This document shows positions 19,101-27,788 of a stretch of 47,443 nucleotides of DNA, one piece after another (within the stretch, counting starts at the first letter, position 1; every line of letters begins with the position of its first letter). The stretch spans positions 1-47,443 of the forward strand of contig CAKUKR010000007.1 in assembly GCA_934663645.1 (NCBI GenBank), given 5' to 3'. This stretch comes from an uncultured Muribaculaceae bacterium. GTDB lineage: Bacteria; Bacteroidota; Bacteroidia; Bacteroidales; Muribaculaceae. The notes beneath the pieces were generated by a model. It was not told where the DNA came from. It ran no database searches and saw nothing but the letters and a program-made list of their open reading frames with translations. Position numbers and translations under genes: made by a program.

Positions 19101-20614
19101 ACGTCGCTCGAGAACTCACCCACCTGGTAAACCTTGCCGTTGCAGGTGTATTCGTATGCCACGGCGAGGACTTCGTCCGTAGACAGTGCAGACTTCAACG
19201 AGATGTAACCGAGAGTGGAGTTTAGGGTGTATTCGCTCGAACTCAGCAAACGAGCGCTCTCCACTTTCTCAAAGTCGCGCCCGCCGTTGATGCCGTATGC
19301 CTGCAGGGGTTCGAGCACTTGTGTGACGCGGCTGATGTCGCGGGCTTCGGGGTATTGCTCCTTGATTACACTCAGCAGGTTGTTCGACTGGTTCGACGGG
19401 TTGTCATACGACATATTGGGTGTCCAGTAGTCAGAAGCCAAACGCTTGTTCTCGCCCAAATCCATGAATCCCACGAAGTTGCGCGATTCGTTGTAGTTTC
19501 CGTTCTTGTTGGTCACCCACACTTCTATTCGTGTGATGTTTATTCCCGAAGACACGTGCGGCAGCTTGGACGCAAATTGGTCGTAATTGTCATAGAAATA
19601 TTGAGACAGGAAGAAGTGCCGGTTTGCATCATATTCATCGGCACGCACCTGAAACTTTGTGGTCTGTACGCCGCCTTGTGTCGAAACTGTCTTGGACTCG
19701 CTGTTCTGCTGGGAGAGCAGGCCTGTCAGTGTGAGTTTGCCGAACTGCAGTTTGGCCTTGACACCGAACAGGGCAGTACCACCGCGTATGAGGCTCGAAC
19801 CGGTGGTCATGCTCACATTGCCGGCCTCGATATTCTTGATGATTTCATCTTCCTTGCCCTCGTATGCCAGTTTCAGGTTCTTGGAGTCGAAGTCAAACGT
19901 AGCGTCGGTGTTGTACGTCATGTTGAACTTCATCTTGTCACCTACCGACGCGGCTATGTTGGCTTGGATTTTCTGGTCGAAATCGAAATATGTCTTGCGG
20001 CGCGACTTTAGCGAGATGGCGGGGTTGTCCGTCTTGTTGCTCTTGATGCCCATGGAAATCTGTGCAGAGCCGGAGGTGGTCAACCGCACGCCGCCGGGGC
20101 CGAACACTTTTTCGAGCGGCCCGAGCGCGAAGTTCATGTCGAGGATGTTGAACGGTTCTTTCTCCTTCTTCTCGAAAATCTCGCTGTTTTTCGAGCGGAA
20201 GTAGTCCCACATTTCCTGTTTGTTGACTATCGCGTTGTATTGCTCGGCACTCATCATGTACGGGGTCACGATTTCATTCTCCCCGAGCTTGGTGCGTATG
20301 ACATACATGCCGAGTTCGGGGTCATACGTCACTTCTGTCTTGATGTTTTCGGGAGTAGATAGGTCGGCAGCATATTCCTTGCCGGCATAATCGTCGTAAT
20401 CGCGCGGGATAGTCGGCTGCACGTCCGCCGGCATTGACACGCTGTCCTGCCTGTTTGGATTGCTGTACTGGCTCGCTGGGGGAGGGGGCGGCGGAGCTAT
20501 AGGTTTTGTTCCTGTGCGTGTCTGCGAATGTGACACGACTGTTGCCAACAACGCTGCTATCAGCATTGCCGGCATCGCCAGACGTTTTATGTAGATGTTC
20601 CTTCTACTTCGCAT
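13136..20614 (-). CDS. sprA: T9SS outer-membrane translocon SprA (Sov)
   Basis: A 2492-residue giant outer-membrane beta-barrel that forms the export channel of the type IX secretion system (SprA in Flavobacterium, Sov in Porphyromonas). The N-terminus has a signal peptide (MLIAALLATVVSHSQ at about 18-32) and a Pro6 stretch. The body is rich in alternating aromatic beta strands and Asn/Gly/Asp turns. Family-typical stretches include MSPGLDFAFGFFNEDYV and GTPWNYNQTFTASW, and the protein ends in SINLSLAR, a plausible barrel-closing strand. A Lys/Arg/Asn-rich segment lies at about residues 1915-1945. The length is normal for the family. It starts 41 bp behind ruvA, the usual Bacteroidetes arrangement. 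The other T9SS genes are not in this window. Confidence 0.95.
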   Translation of the reverse strand: MRSRRNIYIKRLAMPAMLIAALLATVVSHSQTRTGTKPIAPPPPPPASQYSNPNRQDSVSMPADVQPTIPRDYDDYAGKEYAADLSTPENIKTEVTYDPELGMYVIRTKLGENEIVTPYMMSAEQYNAIVNKQEMWDYFRSKNSEIFEKKEKEPFNILDMNFALGPLEKVFGPGGVRLTTSGSAQISMGIKSNKTDNPAISLKSRRKTYFDFDQKIQANIAASVGDKMKFNMTYNTDATFDFDSKNLKLAYEGKEDEIIKNIEAGNVSMTTGSSLIRGGTALFGVKAKLQFGKLTLTGLLSQQNSESKTVSTQGGVQTTKFQVRADEYDANRHFFLSQYFYDNYDQFASKLPHVSSGINITRIEVWVTNKNGNYNESRNFVGFMDLGENKRLASDYWTPNMSYDNPSNQSNNLLSVIKEQYPEARDISRVTQVLEPLQAYGINGGRDFEKVESARLLSSSEYTLNSTLGYISLKSALSTDEVLAVAYEYTCNGKVYQVGEFSSDVSSTSQSLYLKMLRGTTVSPKLPMWKLMMKNVYSLGAYQLQKKNFKLNIKYLSDTTGQEINYIPAPTVSDKPILQLMNLDRLDSNQETNPDGFFDYIEGYTVISSSGKVIFPVAEPFGDNLERKIGDPAIAEPYVFHELYDSTLVVARQFADKNKYSLVGEYQASNGATIRLNAMNVPRGSVVVTAGGATLVENSDYTVDYSMGIVTITNQSIIDAGTNVSVSLENQSTFSMQRKTLVGLDAQYKFSKDFTLGATLLNFSEKALTEKVNIGDEVINNTMWGVNFSFNKQFMWLTNLINKIPTVSSTAPSSISMTGEFAQLVPHKQKSGSAKGSSYIDDFENSQTGVDLRSPYSWFLASTPYDPSADALFPEAALVDNVDYGKNRSLLAWYYIDRIFTQRNSSMLPGYLKNDVAQLSNPYVREVTVNEIFPNREINYGESNYIQTLNLSFYPTERGPYNLDCDNIDSNGSLLNPEKRWGGIMRKLDNTNFENSNIEYVQFWMLDPFLDPDNPNTEGGDLYFNFGEISEDILKDGKKSYENGNPIDGNNQFMAETNWGRVSTQNSLTYAFENAANARPMQDLGLDGLSNDDEYNFHTYADYLNSLRQRLSPTVISEMQDDPFSPMNDPAGDNYHFYRSTWYDQHQTSILDRYKHYNGVEGNSLSPDQSDNPQYQSSRSVPDVEDINQDNTLNEYERYFQYKVSIRPEDLEVGKNYITDKQVSEVTTRDGKKTMVWYQFKIPLSNPDKVVGGINDFSTIRFARMFMTGFRAVTHLRFATLELVRGDWRDYKFNLNSRNDSPAEGQLDVSVVNIEENSGRTPVNYVLPPDVTRIQDPGQSQATQLNEQSLSMKVTGLQAGDARGIYKNTLLDLRIYKRLQMWVHAEALIDNVTNVSNGDLSMFIRLGSDVKNNYYEYEIPLELTPEGRYNNMNSGDRARVWPISNRLDVAMEAFTNVKTERNRQRSSGTEGVGYTTLFSMRDPGNDHNTVAVLGNPSLSDVRVMLIGVRNRSNSVKDGTVWVNEMKVTDFNESGGWAAKGNINLGISDIATVNVSGHIETDGFGGVDQGLSQRRLDRYEQLNFAVQGDLGKVFPAGAKLSAPIYYSHSTEKNTPKYNPLDQDILLKDALDAAATKHERDSISSYAITRKTVESFSISGLKFNVQSKNPMPWDPANFQVSFSFNKQKNVDPTTEYQNTNDYRGSFQYSYSPYIKPLKPFGWLKSKSKNAKFFKEWGINWMFNSLTFLTNISRYYYEEQTRSEVDVDFRLPVQVSKNFLWDRQLNLTWNLTQSLNFTFASNTTARIEETVGAVNKKLFPDKYRDWKDTVWNSIKGFGTPWNYNQTFTASWRPPFSKIPLLSFISGSLTYNSTYRWDKGATVEDMFLGNTIANQSTWNADARINFETLYNKSKYLQNINKRWGSTSSSSRDKNKNKNNQRDKKAKRFERAITLSPDTTTLVKHNLKTKKVKVTGRTNGNTIVKLETRVVDENTIEILTKGETSIRITVAEDQKGDKKNVWKEIGDYSLRFLMMTRNVSFRWRSSRSLTLPQFSPNVGDMFGQSTKYGPMSPGLDFAFGFFNEDYVQKALDRGWLLTGDGQTSPAIWNRGKEFNFELTLEPIAGLKILLTSNLTDNRTQQMQFMYAGMPTSYSGSYTRTHVALKTAFKSSKAENGYASDAFNQFLANIPVVAARVQSQYNGSTYPQTGFLEGNPLGGTAYNPEVGSVSQTSSDVLIPAFLAAYSGYDVNKVTLSHFPGLESMRPNWRVTYDGFINLGNMRNIFKKFTVSHAYQCTYSIGSYSSYMNWIGIDGDLGFIQDEQSQQPIPSSPFNISSVAITEKFAPLIGLSVTFNNEITLNTEYRDSRTLNLNSSAGQVVETTSKQFTLGAGYKIANFNNILKIGSKQGGVSNDLTLNLDISYSNNLSLIRRIETAYTQATQGTRTFSINFMASYILSRRVTLSAFFDHQINTPLVSNSSYPTSNSNYGISINLSLAR

Positions 20615-20655
20615 AAGGTCTGCAACCCGTTGCAGTCATTGCACAACTCTGTGCG

Positions 20656-21237
20656 TCACAGCATTTTGAGTGCCTGCTTTATGGCAGCTTCTGTCGATAT
20701 TTCAGGTTTGTCTGCAAATATCTTCGTGAGTGCCTTGCGGCTCAACGTTACAGTGAAGCCCAGCATCTGCAAAGCTGTCAATGCTTCTTCGTATGCCTCT
20801 GACTGCACAGGTTGACTTGTAGATAACGCGAAGCCTACGCTGTTTATTTTATCCCGCAGATCCACAATTATGCGCTGTGCCGTCTTGCCGCCTATGCCTT
20901 TGACTGCTTTCAGCATAGCGTCGTTGCCTGTCGCTATCGCGCCTTCGAGCTGGTCGGGTGTCATGGCGGACAGGATCAGGCGAGCTGTGTTCGGCCCGAC
21001 ACCGCTCACTCCAATCAGCAGGCGGAACAGCATGCGCCCTCGCTTGTCGAGAAACCCGAACAATACGTGCGCATCCTCTCGAATTGATTCATGAACGTAC
21101 AGTTTTGCATGTTCAAGCGTTTCGAGTGTCGCATAGTCGAGCAGCGTGATGTTTACCTCATACCCCATTCCGTTGCAGTCTATCACTGCCGCAGTAGGTG
21201 TCAGTTCGGCTATTGAGCCGCTTATGTAGTCAATCAT
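20656..21237 (-). CDS. ruvA: Holliday junction branch migration protein RuvA
   Basis: The DNA-binding subunit of the RuvAB branch-migration motor. The 193-residue protein has the N-terminal OB-fold ([20 protein letters not shown]), the helix-hairpin-helix region with [11 protein letters not shown] near 79-90 and [14 protein letters not shown] near 114-127, and the small C-terminal domain ([10 protein letters not shown] to the end) that contacts RuvB. The start is set by a near-perfect promoter 33 bp upstream. It is probably cotranscribed with sprA; ruvB is not in this window. Confidence 0.96.
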   Translation of the reverse strand: MIDYISGSIAELTPTAAVIDCNGMGYEVNITLLDYATLETLEHAKLYVHESIREDAHVLFGFLDKRGRMLFRLLIGVSGVGPNTARLILSAMTPDQLEGAIATGNDAMLKAVKGIGGKTAQRIIVDLRDKINSVGFALSTSQPVQSEAYEEALTALQMLGFTVTLSRKALTKIFADKPEISTEAAIKQALKML

Positions 21238-21269
21238 TTGTGATGTCCATCTTTGGTTTTATCGCATGA

Positions 21270-21300
21270 CAAAGTTAATCATTTTACAGTATACGTGCAA
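21270..21300 (-). promoter_or_regulatory. ruvA-sprA promoter
   Basis: On the minus strand TTG (21300-21298) is followed by a 20-bp spacer and TAACTTTG (21277-21270), an exact match to the Bacteroidetes consensus. The predicted start near 21263 leaves a leader of about 26 nt. Confidence 0.8.
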
Positions 21301-21358
21301 GTGTGCTGCCAATCAATGAATTACAAGCATTACGCCTCATGTCTTTCATTAGCGAGTA

Positions 21359-21372
21359 TGACATGGCTGTCA
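21359..21372. promoter_or_regulatory. Inverted repeat upstream of groES promoter
   Basis: TGACA and TGTCA form perfect 5-bp arms around a 4-nt centre (TGACATGGCTGTCA), about 60-75 bp upstream of the predicted sigma-54 transcription start of groES. This is where an enhancer-binding protein could dock, but so short a repeat can occur by chance. Confidence 0.3.
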
Positions 21373-21406
21373 GTGTTTAAGGCTGTGAAGCTGTGTGCTC
21401 CGGCGT

Positions 21407-21423
21407 TTGGCACACTAATTGCT
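21407..21423 (+). promoter_or_regulatory. Sigma-54-type -24/-12 promoter of groESL
   Basis: TTGGCAC (21407-21413), a 5-nt spacer and TTGCT (21419-21423) match the RpoN consensus YTGGCAC-N5-TTGCW at every conserved base, with GG and GC 12 bp apart. The start near 21434 would give a leader of about 30 nt before the groES ATG. No TAnnTTTG -7 box is seen on the plus strand between ruvA and groES, and no CIRCE element is present. Confidence 0.65.
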
Positions 21424-21463
21424 AACGGCGAAAATCAGAAATTAATCAAAAACAAACGATATC

Positions 21464-21736
21464 ATGAACATCAAACCGTTGGCAGACCGTGTACTCATTG
21501 AGCCGGTCGCAGCTGAAGAAGTGACAATGAGCGGAATCATTATCCCCGACTCTGCAAAGGAGAAACCTCTGAAGGGCAAAGTGCTCGCCGTTGGCAATGG
21601 CACAAAAGATGAGGAGATGGTTCTGAAAGTTGGCGACACCGTACTCTATGGCAAGTATGCCGGCACTGAAATCGAGATTGAAGGTGAGAAGTATCTGATG
21701 ATGCGTCAGAGCGACGTTCTCGCTATCGTAGGTTGA
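21464..21736 (+). CDS. groES: Co-chaperonin GroES
   Basis: The 10-kDa lid of the GroEL folding chamber. The 90-residue protein begins [14 protein letters not shown], carries the mobile loop ([18 protein letters not shown] at about 18-35) whose Gly-Ile-Ile-Ile contacts GroEL, and has the family ending VLAIVG. The length is slightly shorter than in E. coli, as is usual for Bacteroidetes. groEL starts 51 bp later in the same direction, forming the standard bicistronic operon. Confidence 0.97.
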   Translation: MNIKPLADRVLIEPVAAEEVTMSGIIIPDSAKEKPLKGKVLAVGNGTKDEEMVLKVGDTVLYGKYAGTEIEIEGEKYLMMRQSDVLAIVG

Positions 21737-21742
21737 AAATAA

Positions 21743-23425
<1,683 letters not shown>

Positions 23426-23490
23426 GCCGAAAACTGACAATGGCTTTGCAGCTGAGTTGCAATATGTTTCAAAGCCGTAAATACAATACG

Positions 23491-23534
23491 AAGGAGTTGC
23501 CCCCGATAATCAGGGGCGACTCCTTTGTTGTTTA
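23491..23534 (+). terminator. Intrinsic terminator of groESL
   Basis: AAGGAGT (23491-23497) pairs with ACTCCTT (23519-23525), continued inward by T·G, G-C and four C-G pairs, giving a 13-bp stem with a 9-nt loop. TGTTGTTT follows. It is a good rho-independent terminator 65 bp after the groEL stop. Confidence 0.85.
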
Positions 23535-23560
23535 GCAGAACCGCAATATCGCGAACAACA

Positions 23561-24337
23561 ATGATATATTATTTTTCGGGTACGGGCAATTCCCGGTATG
23601 TAGCGGAGAGTTTGGCTGACTGTATAGGTGATGACGCTGCACCGCTTGCGCCGTTGGCTTGTTCTGACGAGGAAGTTTGCCTGTCATCATACGAGAGTGT
23701 CGGCATAGTCTGCCCTGTGTACAGTTGGGGCTTGCCTGTTCCTGTAGCCGAGTTTGTCAGGCGATTGGCTCGTCGCCGTGATAAGCAGCCGTATGTATGG
23801 TGTGTCCTGACATGCGGGGACGAAACCGGTTTAGCGCATCGCATTATGGAGTCTGAATTGGCACGCCGTGGCTATAACCTCAACGCCGTGTGGAGTGTCA
23901 TTATGCCTAACAATTATGTCCTCTTGCCAGGGTTTGATGTCGATGCTGATGACGTTGCGCAGAGGAAGATTGATGCTGCGCCAAAGCGCATTGCGGAGAT
24001 TGCCGCCGGGATATTTGAGCGAACAGAAGTGACTGATGTGACTGTCGGGTCGCTGCCGTGGCTGAAATCCCGGATTGTTTATCCGCTTTTCAAACGGTGG
24101 GGCATATTCCCGAGGAAATTCCGGGTCTCTTCCGATTGTGTCGGCTGTAGACGTTGCGCCTCAGCCTGTCCGCTTGGCAATGTGACTATGGTTGACGGCA
24201 AGCCCTCTTGGGGAAACAATTGTGCCAGCTGCGTAGCGTGCTATCATGTTTGTCCGAGGGAGTGCATACAATATGGCAGTGCCACACGCGGAAAGGGACA
24301 TTACTGCTTCCGTGCAAAAACGAAATGCGGCGAGTAA
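23561..24337 (+). CDS. EFR1-type flavodoxin-ferredoxin fusion protein
   Basis: About 258 residues from the ATG at 23561; a longer reading from a TTG at 23525 would start inside the groEL terminator. The N-terminal flavodoxin-like domain has the FMN phosphate loop FSGTGNSRYVAE at residues 5-16. The C-terminal part has two 4Fe-4S clusters: CVGCRRCASACP (about 201-212) and CASCVACYHVCP (about 229-240). This fits the EFR1 family of small electron-transfer proteins found in anaerobes. It is probably cytoplasmic and moves low-potential electrons, with partner unknown. It appears monocistronic behind the groESL terminator; no clear promoter was found in the short gap. Confidence 0.85.
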   Translation: MIYYFSGTGNSRYVAESLADCIGDDAAPLAPLACSDEEVCLSSYESVGIVCPVYSWGLPVPVAEFVRRLARRRDKQPYVWCVLTCGDETGLAHRIMESELARRGYNLNAVWSVIMPNNYVLLPGFDVDADDVAQRKIDAAPKRIAEIAAGIFERTEVTDVTVGSLPWLKSRIVYPLFKRWGIFPRKFRVSSDCVGCRRCASACPLGNVTMVDGKPSWGNNCASCVACYHVCPRECIQYGSATRGKGHYCFRAKTKCGE

Positions 24338-24387
24338 ACGTTATTGAATAAGATTGTCTAATCAGCAGTAAGCTAACACTCTGAATT

Positions 24388-24882
24388 ATGAAAAGACTTT
24401 ACACCTCATTGTACGCATTGGCACTTGCCTGCGGCATGGCAAGCGCGGAATATGTAGTTGTAGCACGCGAAACGCGAGTTTTCGACGGCCCGGCTGCCAA
24501 GGATGCGACCGCCGCGATGTCAGGGGCAGACGTTGTCGCCAAGCCTGGTATGGTGTTCGTCAAAGAGTCAGCGCAGGGCGGCTGGAACAAGGTTGAATAT
24601 CTCACTGGCATGAGAGCTTATATCAACGCTGACATGATTGCGTCCGGTTCGGCAGTCTCCCTTCCCTCTGACGGTGAATATGGCATAGCCAACGGCGTCT
24701 CCAAGGTGACAATAACATCTGACGGCGGCAAATACACGCTGCGAGATGACAAGGCTGCGTATTCGGGCAAAGCAGAGAACAATGCCGTGATTTTCCGTGA
24801 CGTGTGCGGCAACGTGACGTATTCTGCCGTTGTCCTGAACGGCAAGGCTTACATCTACGACTACACTTCGCTCGGTTGGTAA
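24388..24882 (+). CDS. Small exported protein with SH3-like N-terminal region
   Basis: A 164-residue protein with a signal peptide (LYALALACGMASA, cleavage near residue 20). The mature N-terminal half (VVVARETRVFDGPAAKDATA to YINADMIASG) has the pattern of a bacterial SH3-like repeat, including a W-x-K-V-x-Y stretch at about 70-75. The C-terminal half is beta-rich, with a SDGGKYTLRDDKAAYSG stretch. There are only two cysteines in the mature part or near its start. It is probably periplasmic. I do not recognise a named family. It converges on the dus gene, 18 bp apart; a short mismatched hairpin in the gap could end both transcripts. Confidence 0.75.
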   Translation: MKRLYTSLYALALACGMASAEYVVVARETRVFDGPAAKDATAAMSGADVVAKPGMVFVKESAQGGWNKVEYLTGMRAYINADMIASGSAVSLPSDGEYGIANGVSKVTITSDGGKYTLRDDKAAYSGKAENNAVIFRDVCGNVTYSAVVLNGKAYIYDYTSLGW

Positions 24883-24900
24883 AACGGGAGCGACTCCGGT

Positions 24901-25827
24901 TCAATCTGCGATCGCTGCGACTGCCGCATGGTAGTTGCGCAACGAGTGTGCCTTGTGTATGGCTTTCCATGCGCGGCGGCCGATAAGCGGCTCGGCATAG
25001 TCCCACAGCGGCCGCAACTTGGAAAGTATTTGCACGTCCCCACACAGGTCTCGCTCGTACACCTCGCCGATTTCCTCATTCAGGCGGACGAGTGCAGATA
25101 TGCGCCGCTGCTCCGTCCATTCTTCGCCATACACGAATTCTTCGGCAAGCGACGGACGTGCCAGCAGCCCTCGGCCTATCATTACACCCGCGATGCCCGG
25201 GTATTTCGCATATATGTCGGCAATGTCAGCAGGGGTGTGCAGATCGCCGTTGTATATGACAGGATGCTTGGATTGCGTCAAAAACTCGCTGAAAGCATCC
25301 ATTGCCAACTCTCCGTCATACTTCTGTTTGCCTGTTCGCGGGTGAAACGCGACCTGAGCCAGCGGCATTTCGTTGACAGCATCCGCTATCTCTCGCCAGC
25401 CGTCAGTGTCAACCTCTCCGCATCGCATCTTGAGTGAGAATTTGATTTGGGGCATCTGTCGCATCTGCTCGGCTACGGCTGCGAGCGTTTCGGGATGAGA
25501 CATCAACGCGCATCCTCGTCCACGACGTGTCTGCATCGGGAAGGGGCAGCCGATGTTCAGGTCAATCTCATTATAACCGGCCTCGACAACAATGTCAGCA
25601 AGTCGGCGAAACTCGTCAGCGTCAGAGAATATTATCTGCGGCACAGTGTTTATGCCCTCGTTCAGCGGCGATTGCAGCCGAGCAACGTCCTGACGGCGCG
25701 GCTCGCCTTTCTCGATGCGGATGAAGGGCGTATAGTATGCGTCAACTCCTTTGAACAGGCGTGCGTGAATGCTGCGGTAAACATGGTCGGTATAACCCTG
25801 TAGCGGGGCAAAAAGTATGGTAGTCAT
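24901..25827 (-). CDS. tRNA-dihydrouridine synthase
   Basis: This FMN- and NADPH-dependent enzyme reduces uridine to dihydrouridine in the tRNA D-loop. The 308-residue protein has the TIM-barrel start FAPLQGYTDHVYR (APM/L-x-G-x-T-D), the active-site region EIDLNIGCPFPMQTRRGRGC at about 93-112 with the catalytic Cys in NIGCP, the FMN-binding HPRTGKQKYDG motif and the phosphate-binding VMIGRGLLARP motif. It belongs to the Dus superfamily; DusA, B or C type cannot be assigned with confidence. It is the last gene of the minus-strand operon that begins at the nupG-like gene, 9 bp behind DUF486. Confidence 0.93.
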   Translation of the reverse strand: MTTILFAPLQGYTDHVYRSIHARLFKGVDAYYTPFIRIEKGEPRRQDVARLQSPLNEGINTVPQIIFSDADEFRRLADIVVEAGYNEIDLNIGCPFPMQTRRGRGCALMSHPETLAAVAEQMRQMPQIKFSLKMRCGEVDTDGWREIADAVNEMPLAQVAFHPRTGKQKYDGELAMDAFSEFLTQSKHPVIYNGDLHTPADIADIYAKYPGIAGVMIGRGLLARPSLAEEFVYGEEWTEQRRISALVRLNEEIGEVYERDLCGDVQILSKLRPLWDYAEPLIGRRAWKAIHKAHSLRNYHAAVAAIAD

Positions 25828-25836
25828 CTAGCTGTA

Positions 25837-26223
25837 TCAGTCGTTTGAACCTGAGGACATAAATGCAAAATACACGGAAGCCACAAGACATAGAAATGAG
25901 ACAATGTGATTCCAATGGAATTTTTCTCCCTTGAAGACGAATGTCACTATTAGCGTGAAGACCGTCAGTGACACGACTTCCTGAATGACCTTCAACTCGA
26001 TGAGGGAAAAACCTCCGCCGTTCTCTGCGTAACCTAGCCTGTTTGCCGGCACCATGAAGCAATACTCGAAGAAGGCGAGACCCCACGAGAGCAGGATTAC
26101 GGCAAACAGCGGCCAATTGGAGGTAATCCCGGCGGTCTGCAGTTTCAGGTGTCCATACCAGGCGAATGTCATGAACACGTTGGAAATCAGCAACAGTACA
26201 ATAGTCAGAATCTTGTCATTCAT
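25837..26223 (-). CDS. DUF486 / DMT-family small membrane protein
   Basis: A 128-residue protein from the ATG at 26223 (MNDKILTIVLLLISN). An upstream in-frame start at 26259 would overlap the previous gene and add an unlikely N-terminus. It has four membrane segments, with conserved features FMTFAWYGHLK and WGLAFFEYCFMVPANRLGY that match the DUF486 family of the drug/metabolite transporter superfamily. Such small four-helix proteins may work as dimers, but no substrate is known. It is embedded between the TPR and dus genes in a run of closely spaced genes. Confidence 0.85.
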   Translation of the reverse strand: MNDKILTIVLLLISNVFMTFAWYGHLKLQTAGITSNWPLFAVILLSWGLAFFEYCFMVPANRLGYAENGGGFSLIELKVIQEVVSLTVFTLIVTFVFKGEKFHWNHIVSFLCLVASVYFAFMSSGSND

Positions 26224-26255
26224 GCCTTTGACCAGTGGTGGATGCGGTTGTCGGG

Positions 26256-27779
26256 TCAATATTTTGTCGAGAGCGACAAGTACGGAGTCTTGTCGGTGTC
26301 GAAGAGGTATACGTTCTCGTAGCCGGCGGCTTCAGCCTTGTCGCGGTATTCCTGCGCTTTGTCTGCATTGCCGGTTTGCGCGTAATATACAGCTGCGTAT
26401 GCCAACGCTTCCGGGGTCTCTCCTTTGGCAAGCATGCCTGATATTGTGGCTTCGCCGTCCAAGGTTTTGCCGGATAGCGTCTGCGCTATGGCACGATATG
26501 CCAATGCCGGCAGTCTGTCGGCTTGAGTGTTTGCTGCACGCTGCAGGTCGCCGTTTGCGCCGCTGTTGTCATTCTGCATATATCGCTTCACGTAGGCCCT
26601 CAGCAGCAGTGCGTCAACGGCTTCGGCATCAATTAGTACGGCTTCATTGAGCGCGTCTGTCGCAGCTTTTGCATCTCCCTGCGCAATAGCGGCTTTGGCC
26701 ATAGCCATTAGCGATTGAGTGTCTGGATTGGCCGAGGAGTAAGCTTTGGATGCAAACAGCAATCCCGTAGCAGGTGAGTTGTTTGCCAGTTCTACGGCTG
26801 ATTTGACCAGATAAGCATCCGCTGTCGGTTGCATGGAAATTGCCTTGTCTGCGTATGTTTTGGCTTCGTCAAGCTTGTTGAGCGACAAGCAGACGTGGGC
26901 TGCGCGAGTGAGCGTTGAGGCAGAAACGTCCTCGCTCTGCGCAAGTTTACGGTAAACGCTGTATGCGTCGTTCAGATGGCCCGTATTGGCGCATATTGCC
27001 GCTCGGATGTATGACATGAACGAATTGCCAGAGTTCTTGGACTCTGCGAAGTCGAAGCCGCGGCTGAAAGCGTCGTAGTTTTCGCGAGCCACCTGTTCGA
27101 GGCCGGCAAACGGACGCTGTATGTCGTCGCCGAGAGAAATGGCGGTCAGGTAATTGACTACGCTTTTCTCCATTTCACCGAGGTCATGGTATACCTCGCC
27201 GATACGGCAGTAGGTCAATGCAGAAGTCGAGTCTACATTCTTCATCTCCTCGAGCAGCTGGTTGGCCTCTTCAGTATTTCCTTTGAGTGCAGAGGCTTTG
27301 GCCATGCCGAAAAATGCCTCTTGGCTGCGTGATTTCAGTCGTATCATGGACTGGAACGTGCTGTAGGCATTGTCAGCATCCTTCATTGCCAGATATATGT
27401 TGCCTTTGCGGTACAAGTCGGAATACGACTTGGGGTTGATAGTGAGAGCCTTGTTTACCGCTTCGAGAGCTTTGGCGTTGTCTTCGAGCTGGATGTATAT
27501 GTCGCTCATGAGGGAGTACTCGTGCATCAGCAAGTCTGCTTCCTTGGCTGGGGTATACTTGATTGCCGTCTCGACATCATCGAGGGCGTTGGCATACATA
27601 TCGAGCCTGTAATACTCCACGGCACGCCGGTAGAGCGTTATGTAGTCTTTGGGGTCTTCGCGAAGTGTCTCCTCGTATGCGCTGAAAATCGCCTTGGTGA
27701 GCTGGCTCATCTGCTGGGGATATGCACTCGCGGCTGACAGGATTGCCGCAGCGGCAAACAGTGTTTTGATATATTTCAT
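26256..27779 (-). CDS. Exported TPR-repeat protein
   Basis: A 507-residue protein with a signal peptide (LFAAAAILSAASAYPQ, cleavage near 20) and tandem TPR or Sel1-like helical repeats over almost its whole length, seen in KALEAVNKALTINPKSYSDL, MSAYRKLAQSED-type and DAKAATDALNEAVLID repeats. It is a probable periplasmic scaffold. TPR lipoproteins and soluble TPR proteins of this kind are common in Bacteroidales, but this one has no lipobox and no identifiable partner. It sits 9 bp behind kdsA, which may hint at an envelope role; that is inference only. Confidence 0.85.
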   Translation of the reverse strand: MKYIKTLFAAAAILSAASAYPQQMSQLTKAIFSAYEETLREDPKDYITLYRRAVEYYRLDMYANALDDVETAIKYTPAKEADLLMHEYSLMSDIYIQLEDNAKALEAVNKALTINPKSYSDLYRKGNIYLAMKDADNAYSTFQSMIRLKSRSQEAFFGMAKASALKGNTEEANQLLEEMKNVDSTSALTYCRIGEVYHDLGEMEKSVVNYLTAISLGDDIQRPFAGLEQVARENYDAFSRGFDFAESKNSGNSFMSYIRAAICANTGHLNDAYSVYRKLAQSEDVSASTLTRAAHVCLSLNKLDEAKTYADKAISMQPTADAYLVKSAVELANNSPATGLLFASKAYSSANPDTQSLMAMAKAAIAQGDAKAATDALNEAVLIDAEAVDALLLRAYVKRYMQNDNSGANGDLQRAANTQADRLPALAYRAIAQTLSGKTLDGEATISGMLAKGETPEALAYAAVYYAQTGNADKAQEYRDKAEAAGYENVYLFDTDKTPYLSLSTKY

Positions 27780-27788
27780 GATTGTGTC

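Noticed and set aside
21301..21463. CIRCE/HrcA element before groESL
   Set aside because: No TTAGCACTC-N9-GAGTGCTAA-like repeat is present; only a partial TTAGC-GAGT resemblance at about 21349-21357.
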